DNA of 52,276 nucleotides, taken from contig NZ_JAAZWC010000031.1 in assembly GCF_013185195.1 (NCBI RefSeq), positions 1-52,276 of the forward strand, read 5' to 3'. Under the pieces are notes generated by a model. That model saw nothing but the letters and a program-made list of their open reading frames with translations, was not told where the DNA came from and did no database searches. A program made the translations under genes and the position numbers. Within the stretch, counting starts at the first letter, position 1, and every line of letters begins with the position of its first letter. This document shows positions 34,131 through 42,411 of the stretch, piece after piece. This stretch comes from Saccharibacillus qingshengii (GTDB lineage Bacteria; Bacillota; Bacilli; Paenibacillales; Paenibacillaceae).

Positions 34131-34259
34131 TACCCTTTCAACTCTTAATCACAGGTTACGTTTCCCTGAACTAACAATTCCGTCGGAGACTTCGTACACG
34201 CTTCAAGTACGAAATCTCAGGGGAGCGTAACCTTACCTTTAGTGTTGACAAGGTCCTAG
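34127..34259. repeat. palindromic element 2, tandem relative of element 1
   Basis: It shares the CTAG at 34127-34130 with element 1 and ends at CTAG 34256-34259. The arms of about 43 bp are imperfectly complementary (left begins CTAGTACCCTTTCAAC, right complement begins CTAGGACCTTGTCAAC; both continue to AGGTTACG and CCCTGA). The centre forms GACTTCGTAC / GTACGAAATC. The sequence motifs match element 1, so both belong to one family. Confidence 0.6.
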
Positions 34260-34298
34260 ACCCAAGACTGCCGCTGCACCGAATGTGTGGATAGCATG

Positions 34299-34598
34299 AA
34301 AAAGGAGGCTCCCTTTTGGGAACCTCCTCAACGTGTCGAGAAAGGTCTGCTGCCAAGTGAAGCGAGGAGGCGGAGGGAAAAATTCAGTGTAGGAACGATA
34401 GTGTTCGCCTTTGAAATTGGGAAAATTCCGCTAAAATCCAATCCTTTTTCCCGATTTCAACACGCGACCTAAAGGCTTTCGAAGAAAGGCACATCGTAAG
34501 CATCTACTAACGAATTTCTCCCGCAGCCGACGAGCTTCTACAACGAATAGGACTTTCTCGACAGCCTGAGGAGGCTCCCTTTTGGGAACCTCCTTTTT
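34299..34598. repeat. 300-bp nested palindrome with terminator-like ends
   Basis: Both edges carry the same hairpin (AGGAGGCTCCC-tttt-GGGAACCTCCT) with A5 outside on the left and T5 outside on the right, so each end is an outward-facing terminator. Inward, complementary pairs nest: TGTCGAGAAAG (34334) with CTTTCTCGACA (34553); GTGAAGC (34357) with GCTTCTAC (34534); GGGAAAAATTC (34375) with GAATTTCTCCC (34512); TTGAAATTGGGAAAA (34411) with TTTTCCCGATTTCAA (34446). No coding sequence. It is either a mobile palindromic element or a structured RNA. Confidence 0.7.
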
Positions 34599-34654
34599 GC
34601 CGGTCTATCCTGACAGTCCGCCCACTCGCGGCAGCCCGCTTGGAACCAGCCGCT

Positions 34655-35677
34655 TTAGAATCCGCGGCTGTACGCTTTTGGCGCGGTAGACGGCAGCTTC
34701 AGAGCCGCTTCCGCTTCCAGCGCCCAATACGGATTGCGCAGCAGGCCGCGGCCGACGGCGACCAGATCCGCGTCTTCGTTGCCGATGACGGCGTTCGCCA
34801 GGATCGGATCGTCGAGACGGCCGACGGCGGCGACCGGAACGTTCAAGTGTTCGCGGATCGCCCGTGCGAGCGGAACCTGATAGCCGGCATGCGTGCCCGG
34901 TCTGCCGCTTGCGCCGATCGGACCTTCTCCGCCCGAAGAGATGTCGAACAGATCGACGCCTGCTTCCAGGTAAGCTTTGGCGAAGACTTGGCTGTCTTCG
35001 ATTCCGTAACCGCCGTCCACATATTCCTGCGCGGAGATTCGCATCATCAGCGGCATCTCCGCCGGCATGACTTCGCGCGCGGCGCGAATGATCTCGCAGC
35101 CGAAACGCGTCCGATCCCGGCCGTATTCGTCATCGCGCTTGTTCGTCAGCGGCGAATGGAACTGGTGGATCAGATAGCCGTGCGCGCCGTGCAGCTCGAT
35201 CGTATCGAAGCCGGCCCGAACCGCGCGCTCCACCGCATCGCGGAACTTGCCGACCATCTCCCGGACTTCATCCGTCGTCAAGGCGCGCGGTGTTTTCCAG
35301 CCTTCGTCGAACGCGATCGCGGACGGCGCGACCGGCACGGGAGCGTCTTCCGCTTTGCGTCCGGCGTGCGCGATCTGGATGCCGATCTTCGAGCCGTGGG
35401 CATGCACGGCATCGACGATGCGCCGAAGAGCGGGGATCTGCTCGTCCGACCACAGGCCGAGATCGTTGTCGGTAATCCGGCCGTCCGGTTCCACATCGGT
35501 CATCTCGACGATGATCAGACCCGTTCCACCCACCGCGCGGCTGACATAATGCAGATCATGCCAATCGTTCGCGATCCCGTCTTTTTGCTCCACGGAATAT
35601 TGGCACATCGGCGGCATAACCACGCGGTTTTTCAATTCCAGGTTTTTCAACGTAAACGGACTGAACAGGTTTTTCAT
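34655..35677 (-). CDS. namA: NADPH-dependent old yellow enzyme (YqjM-like)
   Basis: 340 residues, close to Bacillus YqjM/NamA. FMN ene-reductase: LFSPFTLKNLELKNRVVMPPMCQYS (with the class-typical Cys in MCQYS), IQIAHAGRKA (active-site His-Ala-Gly-Arg), ELHGAHGYLIHQFHSPLTNKRDDEYG, and carboxy-terminal GRGLLRNPYWAL. It reduces electrophilic enones and quinones. The start ATG 35677 matches the family amino terminus; 18 in-frame upstream residues cover the promoter and are rejected. A perfect TATAAT with a palindrome lies just upstream, below a MarR gene that probably regulates it. Confidence 0.95.
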   Translation of the reverse strand: MKNLFSPFTLKNLELKNRVVMPPMCQYSVEQKDGIANDWHDLHYVSRAVGGTGLIIVEMTDVEPDGRITDNDLGLWSDEQIPALRRIVDAVHAHGSKIGIQIAHAGRKAEDAPVPVAPSAIAFDEGWKTPRALTTDEVREMVGKFRDAVERAVRAGFDTIELHGAHGYLIHQFHSPLTNKRDDEYGRDRTRFGCEIIRAAREVMPAEMPLMMRISAQEYVDGGYGIEDSQVFAKAYLEAGVDLFDISSGGEGPIGASGRPGTHAGYQVPLARAIREHLNVPVAAVGRLDDPILANAVIGNEDADLVAVGRGLLRNPYWALEAEAALKLPSTAPKAYSRGF

Positions 35678-35696
35678 CAGGAATCGCCTCGATTTC

Positions 35697-35724
35697 ATTA
35701 TAGATGTATGCGTCTGCATGTAAT
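35697..35724 (-). promoter_or_regulatory. namA promoter with MarR-type operator
   Basis: On the minus strand ATTACA (35724-35719), 16-base spacer, TATAAT (35702-35697). The spacer holds a pseudo-palindrome with core ATGC-gtct-GCAT, suited to a dimeric MarR repressor. Confidence 0.6.
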
Positions 35725-35757
35725 TTAACATATTCTTTTTTGTTCTGTCAATCTTCC

Positions 35758-35812
35758 CTGCCTCTGCGATCTCTCTGCGATCCTCTGCGATCCTCTACAA
35801 TCCCTCTCAATT
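35758..35812. repeat. 10-bp tandem repeat
   Basis: CTCTGCGATC-type units repeat about five times (three close copies of TCTGCGATC, then decayed TCTACAATCC and TCTCAATTCC). It lies between marR and the namA promoter. Confidence 0.7.
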
Positions 35813-35876
35813 CCGCCGCCAAAAAAAAGCCGAAGCCGCAGCTCCAGCCTTGCGTGTATGACTCTATCGGGATTTT

Positions 35877-36323
35877 CTATTTCGCAGGTTCGACCGCTGT
35901 TCGGCTCATGAAGCTTTGCAGCTCCGTCGGCAGTTCGCCCGAAGATACCGACTCCTGCAGCACCCGTTCGACGATCCGGCGGCCCCGTTCAAGCTTGTCC
36001 GCACCGATTTCCGTCATTTCCGTATAGACGCCGCGCCGGTCGTCTTCGCAGATATTGCGGCGCAGCGCGCCGCATTTGGGCGCTTCCATCCGCACGACCA
36101 GGCGCGACATGGCGCTCTGGCTCAATCCGACATGTTCCTGAAGCTGCTGCAGGCGAAGCTTTTTCTTGTCGTTCAACGACAGGAAATGCAGCACGTAGAA
36201 TTCGTTCAGCGACAGTCCCGGTTCTTCCTTCAGCGCTTCTTCGAGCCGACGGTTGATCGCCGCTCCGATATTCGCAAGTTCCAGCCAGTTCGTCAAAAGT
36301 CCGTTCGATCGATTCGAATGCAT
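35877..36323 (-). CDS. MarR-family transcriptional regulator
   Basis: 148 residues. Winged helix-turn-helix: LNEFYVLHFLSLNDKKKLRLQQLQEHVGLSQSAMSRLVVRMEA with recognition helix SQSAMSRLVVRM, and wing DDRRGVYTEMTEIGADKLERG. Two cysteines (PKCGALRRNICEDD) next to the wing could sense redox or electrophiles, in keeping with the adjacent namA. The ribosome site is modest. Probably represses namA and itself (inference from gene order and the operator at 35697-35724). Confidence 0.9.
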   Translation of the reverse strand: MHSNRSNGLLTNWLELANIGAAINRRLEEALKEEPGLSLNEFYVLHFLSLNDKKKLRLQQLQEHVGLSQSAMSRLVVRMEAPKCGALRRNICEDDRRGVYTEMTEIGADKLERGRRIVERVLQESVSSGELPTELQSFMSRTAVEPAK

Positions 36324-36591
36324 CGGTTCACCTGTTTCGTATGCTTAGAATGGAAAAGATGTTTTTGTATTATACCGCCTAATCCGATGCCGCGCCAGAG
36401 CGGGACCTCGCGTTCCTGTGCCTTATCGGCTGCCGGAAGCTCCGCTCTCTTTTCCTGTTCTCCAAAGGATAGGCAAAAGCGGGCGGACTCACAAGACGCA
36501 GCGAACCCGCTCGCAGTCTCTTTGTTCGGCGCCGACCCCGCGGCTATTCCCGGCACCGCCCGCCTGCGCCGCTGCTGCTGCTGCTTCGCAT

Positions 36592-38604
36592 TCAGTTCAG
36601 CCAGTACGACGTAAACCCGTCTTCGTCCAGCCGCCGCAGCATGTACGCGATCTTGCGCGCGCTCTGCGGATAACGCGCGGCGGCGAGGCTTTCGCGGCTG
36701 CGGCGTCCGGTATAGACGTCTTCCGCCGAATCTTCCAGCTCGCGCCAGTCGAACGCTTTGGACGCTTCGCCGCCGAGCGCATGCTTCAGCAGGTCGAGCA
36801 GTACCCTTTTGACGGAATGGCGGCTTCCCTGGATGCGGGGCAGAATCTTCTGCATCAGCTGGTTGTCGAACGCCTCCGCGCGGGTCATCAGACCGAAACG
36901 CTCATTGTAGATCAGATAAAAACAGACCGAGTCCCGTACGCGGAACCCCACATGCGCCTGGATCTCTTCCAGGATCCCGTTGATCTGCGCCAGCTCTTGC
37001 GCCGTGCGTCCGATCAGTTGGCCGTATTCCTGCATCGCGTCCACCAGTTGGAGATAATCGCCGCCGAGCAGGTGCCGGTCCGCCAGCAGCGGCTGCGCTT
37101 CCTCCTCGGCTTCGGCGTGCACCTGCGGCAGCTGCATCAGGTCGATATGATTGAACTCGATCGTGCCGGCGCGGTCGAGCACCTTTTTGCTGAACGGATA
37201 GGTCGTCTCATCCATATTCACCGTACCGATCACGTAGACATTGCCGGGAATAGAAAGATTGCCGTAAGCGGCGCGGTCGGCTTCCCGTTCGAACATCGAC
37301 TCGGGCAGCAGCGGCTGCGTCACGATCTCTCCGGCCGGATGCGCGGCGGAATCCCCGTTCCGGTCAGGCAAAAGAATTCGGCGCCGCGTCTCCATCAAGC
37401 TCAGCACATCGCTGAAATAATGTTCGACCCGCGCCAGATTCATCTCGTCCAGCACGATAAAATGCGGCTTGTCCGCATTCTGCGGCCGCGACGCTTCCTT
37501 GAGCGCAAGCGTGAGCGGGCCGGGCTTGAACGCGCCGGACAGGTCTTTGTAGCCGATCAGGTCGGCGGGATCGTTCCAGTCCGGGCGCACGGGAATCAGC
37601 GTAAACCGGCCGTTCTCCGGCAGGGCGCCCAGCGCTTCGGCGAACAGCCGGGCCAGCTGCGTCTTGCCCGTGCCCGAGATGCCGGCAAGGATCACGAACG
37701 GGCGCGCTTTGAGCGACAGGTAATAATGCTGCACCAGCCCGCCCGGGAACGAGAAGCCGCGCTGCCGGATATATTCGGACACTTCCGCGATCGCGGCTCC
37801 CACTTCGGCGTCCGGAATATGACGCGGAGCGGGCTCGGCGGCAGAAGCCTCCCGATCGGCCGCCGAACCGAATCCTTCGCTCGGCGGAGCGATCAAATAT
37901 TCGCCGCCGGTCTCCGCGACGAAGAAGTGCGCCGGACGCATCTCCTGACCGCCCCGCGGACGCAGTTCCAGCCGATACGTAAACGGCGTGTCCGTCCGGT
38001 ACAGATACAGATATTCCGCGCGGTCTTCACGCGGCAGATACGCGTCCGGCGTATCGAACGGACTGCGCACGGTGCCCGCTTCCGCCGCTTCGCTGCGCGG
38101 CGGAATACGGCGGCTGCCTGAGGCCGCATCCGAAGCGGCGCCTCCCTGGCGCGCTTCGGCCGCCGCGGCATAGACGCCGGCCGGACCGTATTCGCGGCCC
38201 TGCACGCGCGAAGGGTCCGGGCGGCCCGCCTGGCCGACGAACCGGGCCGCCCATTCCTCCACTTCCAGATACGTGGAGGAGAAGACGGACAGCAGGAACT
38301 GCTTCAATTCTTTGTTGGAGTCGTAGCGGACTTCAAGCGAAGATTTGCCGCTGGGCACGGCGATACGCCAGTGCTCCAGACGGGCTTCATAGGTGGCGTA
38401 TTCGCCGCCGTTCTCGTGCAGCAGGCGGATCGGCCGGCTCTCGCCGATATTCGGCAGCGTACCGCCGCAGGCTTCCGCGAAATCCGGATAGAACTCGGGC
38501 GGAATCTCGAATCCGTGCCCGAACAGGAATCCGTCGACCTGCTTGCGCGCGATCAGGCCGGGGATCCGGTCGTCCGTCCACCAGCTTCCGTTTTGTTTGA
38601 TCAT
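36592..38604 (-). CDS. McrB-like AAA+ motor ATPase/GTPase
   Basis: 670 residues. The amino-terminal 290 residues (SWWTDDRIPGLIARKQVDGF...) look like a target-recognition region with a Gly/Ala/Arg-rich linker at about 130-180. The AAA+ core has Walker A GISGTGKTQ (308-316), Walker B HFIVLDEMN (381-389), and the McrB-type motif TVNMDETTYPFSKKVLDRAG (461-480, with N463 and D465 in the NxxD position). This is the motor subunit expected to pair with a DUF2357 McrC-like nuclease, present at 27562-29463. GGAGG lies before the ATG, and a TATAAT at 38641-38646 (minus strand) gives it its own promoter. Confidence 0.87.
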   Translation of the reverse strand: MIKQNGSWWTDDRIPGLIARKQVDGFLFGHGFEIPPEFYPDFAEACGGTLPNIGESRPIRLLHENGGEYATYEARLEHWRIAVPSGKSSLEVRYDSNKELKQFLLSVFSSTYLEVEEWAARFVGQAGRPDPSRVQGREYGPAGVYAAAAEARQGGAASDAASGSRRIPPRSEAAEAGTVRSPFDTPDAYLPREDRAEYLYLYRTDTPFTYRLELRPRGGQEMRPAHFFVAETGGEYLIAPPSEGFGSAADREASAAEPAPRHIPDAEVGAAIAEVSEYIRQRGFSFPGGLVQHYYLSLKARPFVILAGISGTGKTQLARLFAEALGALPENGRFTLIPVRPDWNDPADLIGYKDLSGAFKPGPLTLALKEASRPQNADKPHFIVLDEMNLARVEHYFSDVLSLMETRRRILLPDRNGDSAAHPAGEIVTQPLLPESMFEREADRAAYGNLSIPGNVYVIGTVNMDETTYPFSKKVLDRAGTIEFNHIDLMQLPQVHAEAEEEAQPLLADRHLLGGDYLQLVDAMQEYGQLIGRTAQELAQINGILEEIQAHVGFRVRDSVCFYLIYNERFGLMTRAEAFDNQLMQKILPRIQGSRHSVKRVLLDLLKHALGGEASKAFDWRELEDSAEDVYTGRRSRESLAAARYPQSARKIAYMLRRLDEDGFTSYWLN

Positions 38605-38640
38605 GGTGCGGCATTCCTCCGGTCATGGGTTGATCTTTCT

Positions 38641-38646
38641 ATTATA
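38641..38646 (-). promoter_or_regulatory. -10 element upstream of the McrB-like gene
   Basis: TATAAT on the minus strand, 36 bases upstream of the start codon; a weak TTGTCG lies 15 bases further up. Confidence 0.4.
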
Positions 38647-38658
38647 GACGTTATCCCC

Positions 38659-38725
38659 ATGCGACAAAAGCCAAGCCCAAACGCGATGCGGCAAAAGCCA
38701 GACCAAAGATGATGCGGCACAAGAA
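38659..38725. repeat. three-copy 26/27-bp tandem repeat
   Basis: ATGCGACAAAAGCC, ATGCGGCAAAAGCC and ATGCGGCACAAGAA start at 38659, 38686 and 38712, spaced 27 and 26 bp. It lies in the short gap between the MFS and McrB-like genes. Confidence 0.65.
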
Positions 38726-38735
38726 AGCGGCCGTC

Positions 38736-40224
38736 TTACTCCGGACTGCCGGCCGCGCCCTGCCCGCGGCCTCTTCGGCCTTCAAGGCGCAGCGACACCG
38801 CGAGACCGGCCGCGGCGCAGGCCGTCAATATGCCGAATGCGGCGGTGATCCCCAGCCGGGTATTCTCGGGAACGGGAAGAACACTCAGATCCGTCACCGG
38901 CGTCGCGACGGCGACCAGCACGGCTCCGCTCACCGCTCCGCTGAACGAACGGATCATGATCGTCATCGGCGAGGCATGGCGAATCTGCTCGGCGGGAATA
39001 CCGGACATCGCATAAGCCGTAATCGGCGACATGACGAAGCCGACGCCAACCATGAACAAAGCAAATAACGACGTCAGGAGCCAGGGCGATGCATCCAGTC
39101 GAATCGAGCACGTCATCAGCAGCAGCGAGGCCGCAATCGCCCCAAAAGCCAGCCGGGTCAGCAGAGCGGCACCGAAGCGGTCGTACAGCCGGCCCGATAC
39201 CACACCGGACAAGCCGAACAGCAGCGCTCCCGGCAGCAGCATCAGCCCCGATTCGCGCGGCGTCAGGCCCGCTACGTTCTGGGCATACAGCGGCAGGAAC
39301 AGCTCGGTTCCGATCATGACGAAGAACAGGATCGCCCCGATCCAGGAAGCGAGCCTGAACGAACGGCTGCGCAGCAGGCCGAAGTCCAGCAGCGGCTCGG
39401 CAAGCCGGCTCTGGCGCCGCACGAACAAGGCGGCCCCGGTCGCTCCCGCGGCGATCGCCGGCAGCGCATACCCGGCAGTTCCGGAACCCCCAAGCGAACC
39501 CAATCCGTACAGCAAACTCGAGAAGCCGACGGACGAGTACAGCAGCGACAGCAGATCAAGCTTGGCCGAGCTGCGTTCGCCCACGTTTCTCAGCGTCAGA
39601 TACGCCAGCAGCAGATTCGCCGCGGCGATCGGAAGTACACCGTAGAACAAGATCCGCCAGGACCGGTCTTCCAGCGCGAAGCCGGACAGCACCGGACCGA
39701 GCGCGGGCGCAAGGCCCATGACCAACCCCACGATCCCCATCGCCGTCCCCATTTTTTCTTTGGGAAATACGCGCAGGATCGTGGTCTGGAACAGCGGCAT
39801 GAGCAGACCTGCGCCGACCCCCTGAATCAGCCGTCCCGCAAGCAGCGGCGCATACCCGGACGACACGGCCGCCAGCAGCGTTCCCGTGATAAAAGCTCCG
39901 CCCGAAGCGAAAAACAGCGTCCGCGTCGAGAATCGTCCGACGAGAAATCCGGCCGCCGGCACGACGATGCTGGTCACCAACAGATACACGGTGATGAGCC
40001 ACTGCCCCCGATCGGCGCGAATAACCGAGATCAAGCATCATCTGCGGCAGCGCCGTATTGAGCATGGTCTGCATCAGCTGCGCGAGAAAGTTGGCCACGA
40101 TCAGCGACGCGACGATCCATCCCGGCCGCGCGAACCTCGCTCTCCTGTTCTTTTTCTCCTCCTCTTCCTCTGCAAACCGCTCGCCTTGTCCGTTATCCCC
40201 TGCCGTTTGTGCCGTGATGGTCAT
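38736..40224 (-). pseudogene. DHA2-type MFS drug exporter, single-base frameshift near 40026
   Basis: Two overlapping frames make one MFS protein of about 495 residues. The first (ATG 40224, GGAGG upstream) has a charged tail and the first helix, ending ALPQMMLDLG. The second carries DRGQWLITVYLLVTSIVVPAAGFLVGRF and the remaining helices to 38736. Family members read LDLG-I-x-ADRGQWL; removing one T from GGTTATT near 40026 restores LDLGIRADRGQWL, so a one-base insertion is the likely cause. Loop motifs fit the EmrB/QacA group with 14 helices. If real, the change inactivates the exporter; a TTG restart would lack helix 1. Confidence 0.85.
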
Positions 40225-40313
40225 GGAACCGCCTCCGTCTCCCGAAATTCAAAATAGTAAACCCACCGAAGCATATCATAGACTTCATATATCCACAATA
40301 TATTTTATTAATC

Positions 40314-40360
40314 AAAAAAAGAAACCATCCGGAGCTTCAAGCTTCGCTCCGAACGGTTTC
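40314..40360 (-). terminator. terminator of the dpp operon
   Basis: GAAACC...CCGGAGC pairs with GCTCCG...GGTTTC (40321-40360); on the minus strand a T-run follows (A-run 40314-40320). It lies just beyond the dppC stop at 40372. Confidence 0.8.
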
Positions 40361-40371
40361 TTTTGCTTTCG

Positions 40372-41280
40372 TTATCTGCCTTTCATTTTCGGATCGAACG
40401 TATCCCGCAGTCCGTCGCCCATCAAGTTGAATCCGAGCGAGGTGAGCAGGATGCACAATCCCGGGAAAATGACGGTCCACGGCGCAGTCTGGATAAACTG
40501 GCGCGAGTCGGACAGCATCTTGCCCCATTCCGGGTCCGGCGGCTGGGCGCCGAGCCCAAGGAAGCCGAGTCCCGCCGCTTCGATGATCGCGGTGGCGACG
40601 CCGAGCGTACCCTGCACGATGATCGGCGTCAGACTGTTCGGCAAAATATGCTTGAACAATATCCGCCCGTCGTTCGCGCCAAGCGCCCGGGCCGCCGTGA
40701 TAAACTCTTCCTGCCTCAGCGAGAGTACCCTGGAACGGACGAGCCGCCCGTAAGTCGGCACATTGACGATCGCGATCGCGTACAGCGCATTTTGCAGCGA
40801 AGGACCGAGAATGGCCACGATTGCGATCGCGAGCAGAATGCCCGGGAACGCAAGCAGAATATCGAACACGCGCGAAATGAGCATATCCACCCATTTGCCG
40901 TAGAAGCCGGCGATGATGCCGAGCAGCGTCCCGATCACGATCGAACCGGCAACCGACAGCAGCCCGACCAGCAGCGAGATACGCGCTCCGTAGATCACGC
41001 GGCTGAAGATATCACGTCCAAGATCGTCGGTCCCGAACCAGTGGTCGCCGGACGGCGGTTTGAGCCGGTCCGTCAGCACCTGCGCTTTGTAGTCGTACGG
41101 CATGATCAGCGGAGCGACCAGGGCCAGCAGGGCGAAGAACAAGACGAGGCACAGACCGACAACCGCCGTTTTGTTGCGCCCGAAAGACCGGATCGCTTCC
41201 CGCCAGGGGCCGGGCTGCGCTTTGCGCTCCATCATGTCGGAGGACGGCCGAATCTCGGCTTTCAGAAATGCGTCGCTCAT
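40372..41280 (-). CDS. dppC: dipeptide/oligopeptide ABC transporter permease, DppC type
   Basis: 302 residues. Typical DppC/OppC: cytoplasmic amino end with RNKTAVVGL, a first helix, the periplasmic loop GTDDLGRDIFSRVIYGARISLLVG, and the EAA loop EEFITAARALGANDGRILFKHILPN that contacts the ATPase. Six helices predicted. GGGGGAT before ATG; it starts 10 bases after dppB. Third and last gene of an importer operon lacking dppD/dppF ATPases in this window. Confidence 0.94.
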   Translation of the reverse strand: MSDAFLKAEIRPSSDMMERKAQPGPWREAIRSFGRNKTAVVGLCLVLFFALLALVAPLIMPYDYKAQVLTDRLKPPSGDHWFGTDDLGRDIFSRVIYGARISLLVGLLSVAGSIVIGTLLGIIAGFYGKWVDMLISRVFDILLAFPGILLAIAIVAILGPSLQNALYAIAIVNVPTYGRLVRSRVLSLRQEEFITAARALGANDGRILFKHILPNSLTPIIVQGTLGVATAIIEAAGLGFLGLGAQPPDPEWGKMLSDSRQFIQTAPWTVIFPGLCILLTSLGFNLMGDGLRDTFDPKMKGR

Positions 41281-41290
41281 GGTAATCCCC

Positions 41291-42295
41291 CTATTTGTAC
41301 TGGATCCGCGGATCGAACACGACGTACAGCAGATCCACCAGCAGATTGATCAAGACGAAGATCACGGCGACAATCAGAATACCGGACTGGATCACCGGAT
41401 AATCCCGATTGCTGATCGCCTCAAAAATGTAGCGCCCCACGCCCGGCCAGGCGAAGATGGTCTCGGTCAGTACGGCTCCGCCAAGCAGCGCGCCGGTCTG
41501 GATCCCGATCACCGTCAGCACCGGGATAAACGAATTCTTCAAAGCATGCCGGTACACGACCGCGAACTGCGACAGTCCTTTGGCCCGCGCCGTACGCACA
41601 TAATCGAGCTGCATCACTTCGAGCATGCTCGAGCGGGTCATCCGCGCGATAACCGCCATCGGAATCGTGCCCAGCGCGATCGCCGGCAGCACCAGATGTT
41701 TGCAGACCGTCCAGAGCTGGGCAAACTGCCCCTGAATGATCGCATCGAACACATAGAACCCGGTGACCGCTTCCATCGGATCGCGCGCGTTCATGCGTCC
41801 GCTGGAAGGCAGCCAGTGCAGCTCATTGGCGAAGATCCACTGCTCCATCAGCCCCAGCCAGAAGACCGGCATCGATACGCCGAGCAGCGCGATCAGCATA
41901 CAGATGTAATCGAACCACGAATTATGCCGCCAGGCGCTGATAATCCCCGCATTGACGCCGAAGAATACCGCGAACAGCATACTGGCCATCGTCAGTTCGA
42001 ACGTGGCCGCAAGATACGGCACGATCTCTTCCGAGATCGGCGCCCGCGTGCGGATCGAATTGCCCAGGTCGCCGCTCAGCAGTTCGCCCAGATAACTGAA
42101 ATACTGCTGCAGCCACGGCTTGTCCAGCCCGAGCTGGTCGCGCAGGGCCTGCTTGGACTGCTCGGTCGCTTTCTCTCCGAGAATGGTATCCGCCGGGTCG
42201 CCCGGTATGGCGTGAATGATCGAGAAAACGATAATCGTCATACCGAGCAGTACCGGAATCAGCACCGCCAGCCTTTTAAAAATGTAAGTCGTCAT
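41291..42295 (-). CDS. dppB: dipeptide/oligopeptide ABC transporter permease, DppB type
   Basis: 334 residues. YIFKRLAVLIPVLLGMTIIVFSIIHAIPGDPA is the DppB amino-terminal signature. The EAA loop is DYVRTARAKGLSQFAVVYRHALKNSFIPVLTVIG, and EAISNRDYPVIQSGILIVAVIFVLINLLVDLLY is the family's carboxy end. It contains a longer extracellular loop than average near residues 130-190 (WIFANELHWLPSSGRMN). Partner of DppC in the membrane. Confidence 0.95.
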   Translation of the reverse strand: MTTYIFKRLAVLIPVLLGMTIIVFSIIHAIPGDPADTILGEKATEQSKQALRDQLGLDKPWLQQYFSYLGELLSGDLGNSIRTRAPISEEIVPYLAATFELTMASMLFAVFFGVNAGIISAWRHNSWFDYICMLIALLGVSMPVFWLGLMEQWIFANELHWLPSSGRMNARDPMEAVTGFYVFDAIIQGQFAQLWTVCKHLVLPAIALGTIPMAVIARMTRSSMLEVMQLDYVRTARAKGLSQFAVVYRHALKNSFIPVLTVIGIQTGALLGGAVLTETIFAWPGVGRYIFEAISNRDYPVIQSGILIVAVIFVLINLLVDLLYVVFDPRIQYK

Positions 42296-42362
42296 TGTGC
42301 ATCACCCGCCGTAGGTTTGATAGAAGTCGAATGAGATCGCTCTCGGAAGCCCCAGCAGAGAC

Positions 42363-42392
42363 GAAGACCGGGCACGATCCGCCCCGGTCTCC
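42363..42392 (-). promoter_or_regulatory. hairpin between dppA and dppB
   Basis: GAAGACCGGGC pairs with GCCCCGGTCTCC over a seven-base loop, without a T-run. Such hairpins after binding-protein genes commonly stabilise the upstream mRNA so that more DppA than permease is made. Confidence 0.6.
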
Positions 42393-42411
42393 GTTATGGT
42401 TCAGGCCCTGC

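Noticed and set aside
34021-34598. Group II intron or riboswitch
   Set aside because: No GTGYG start, no domain V-like hairpin and no recognisable aptamer core; symmetry fits palindromic elements better.
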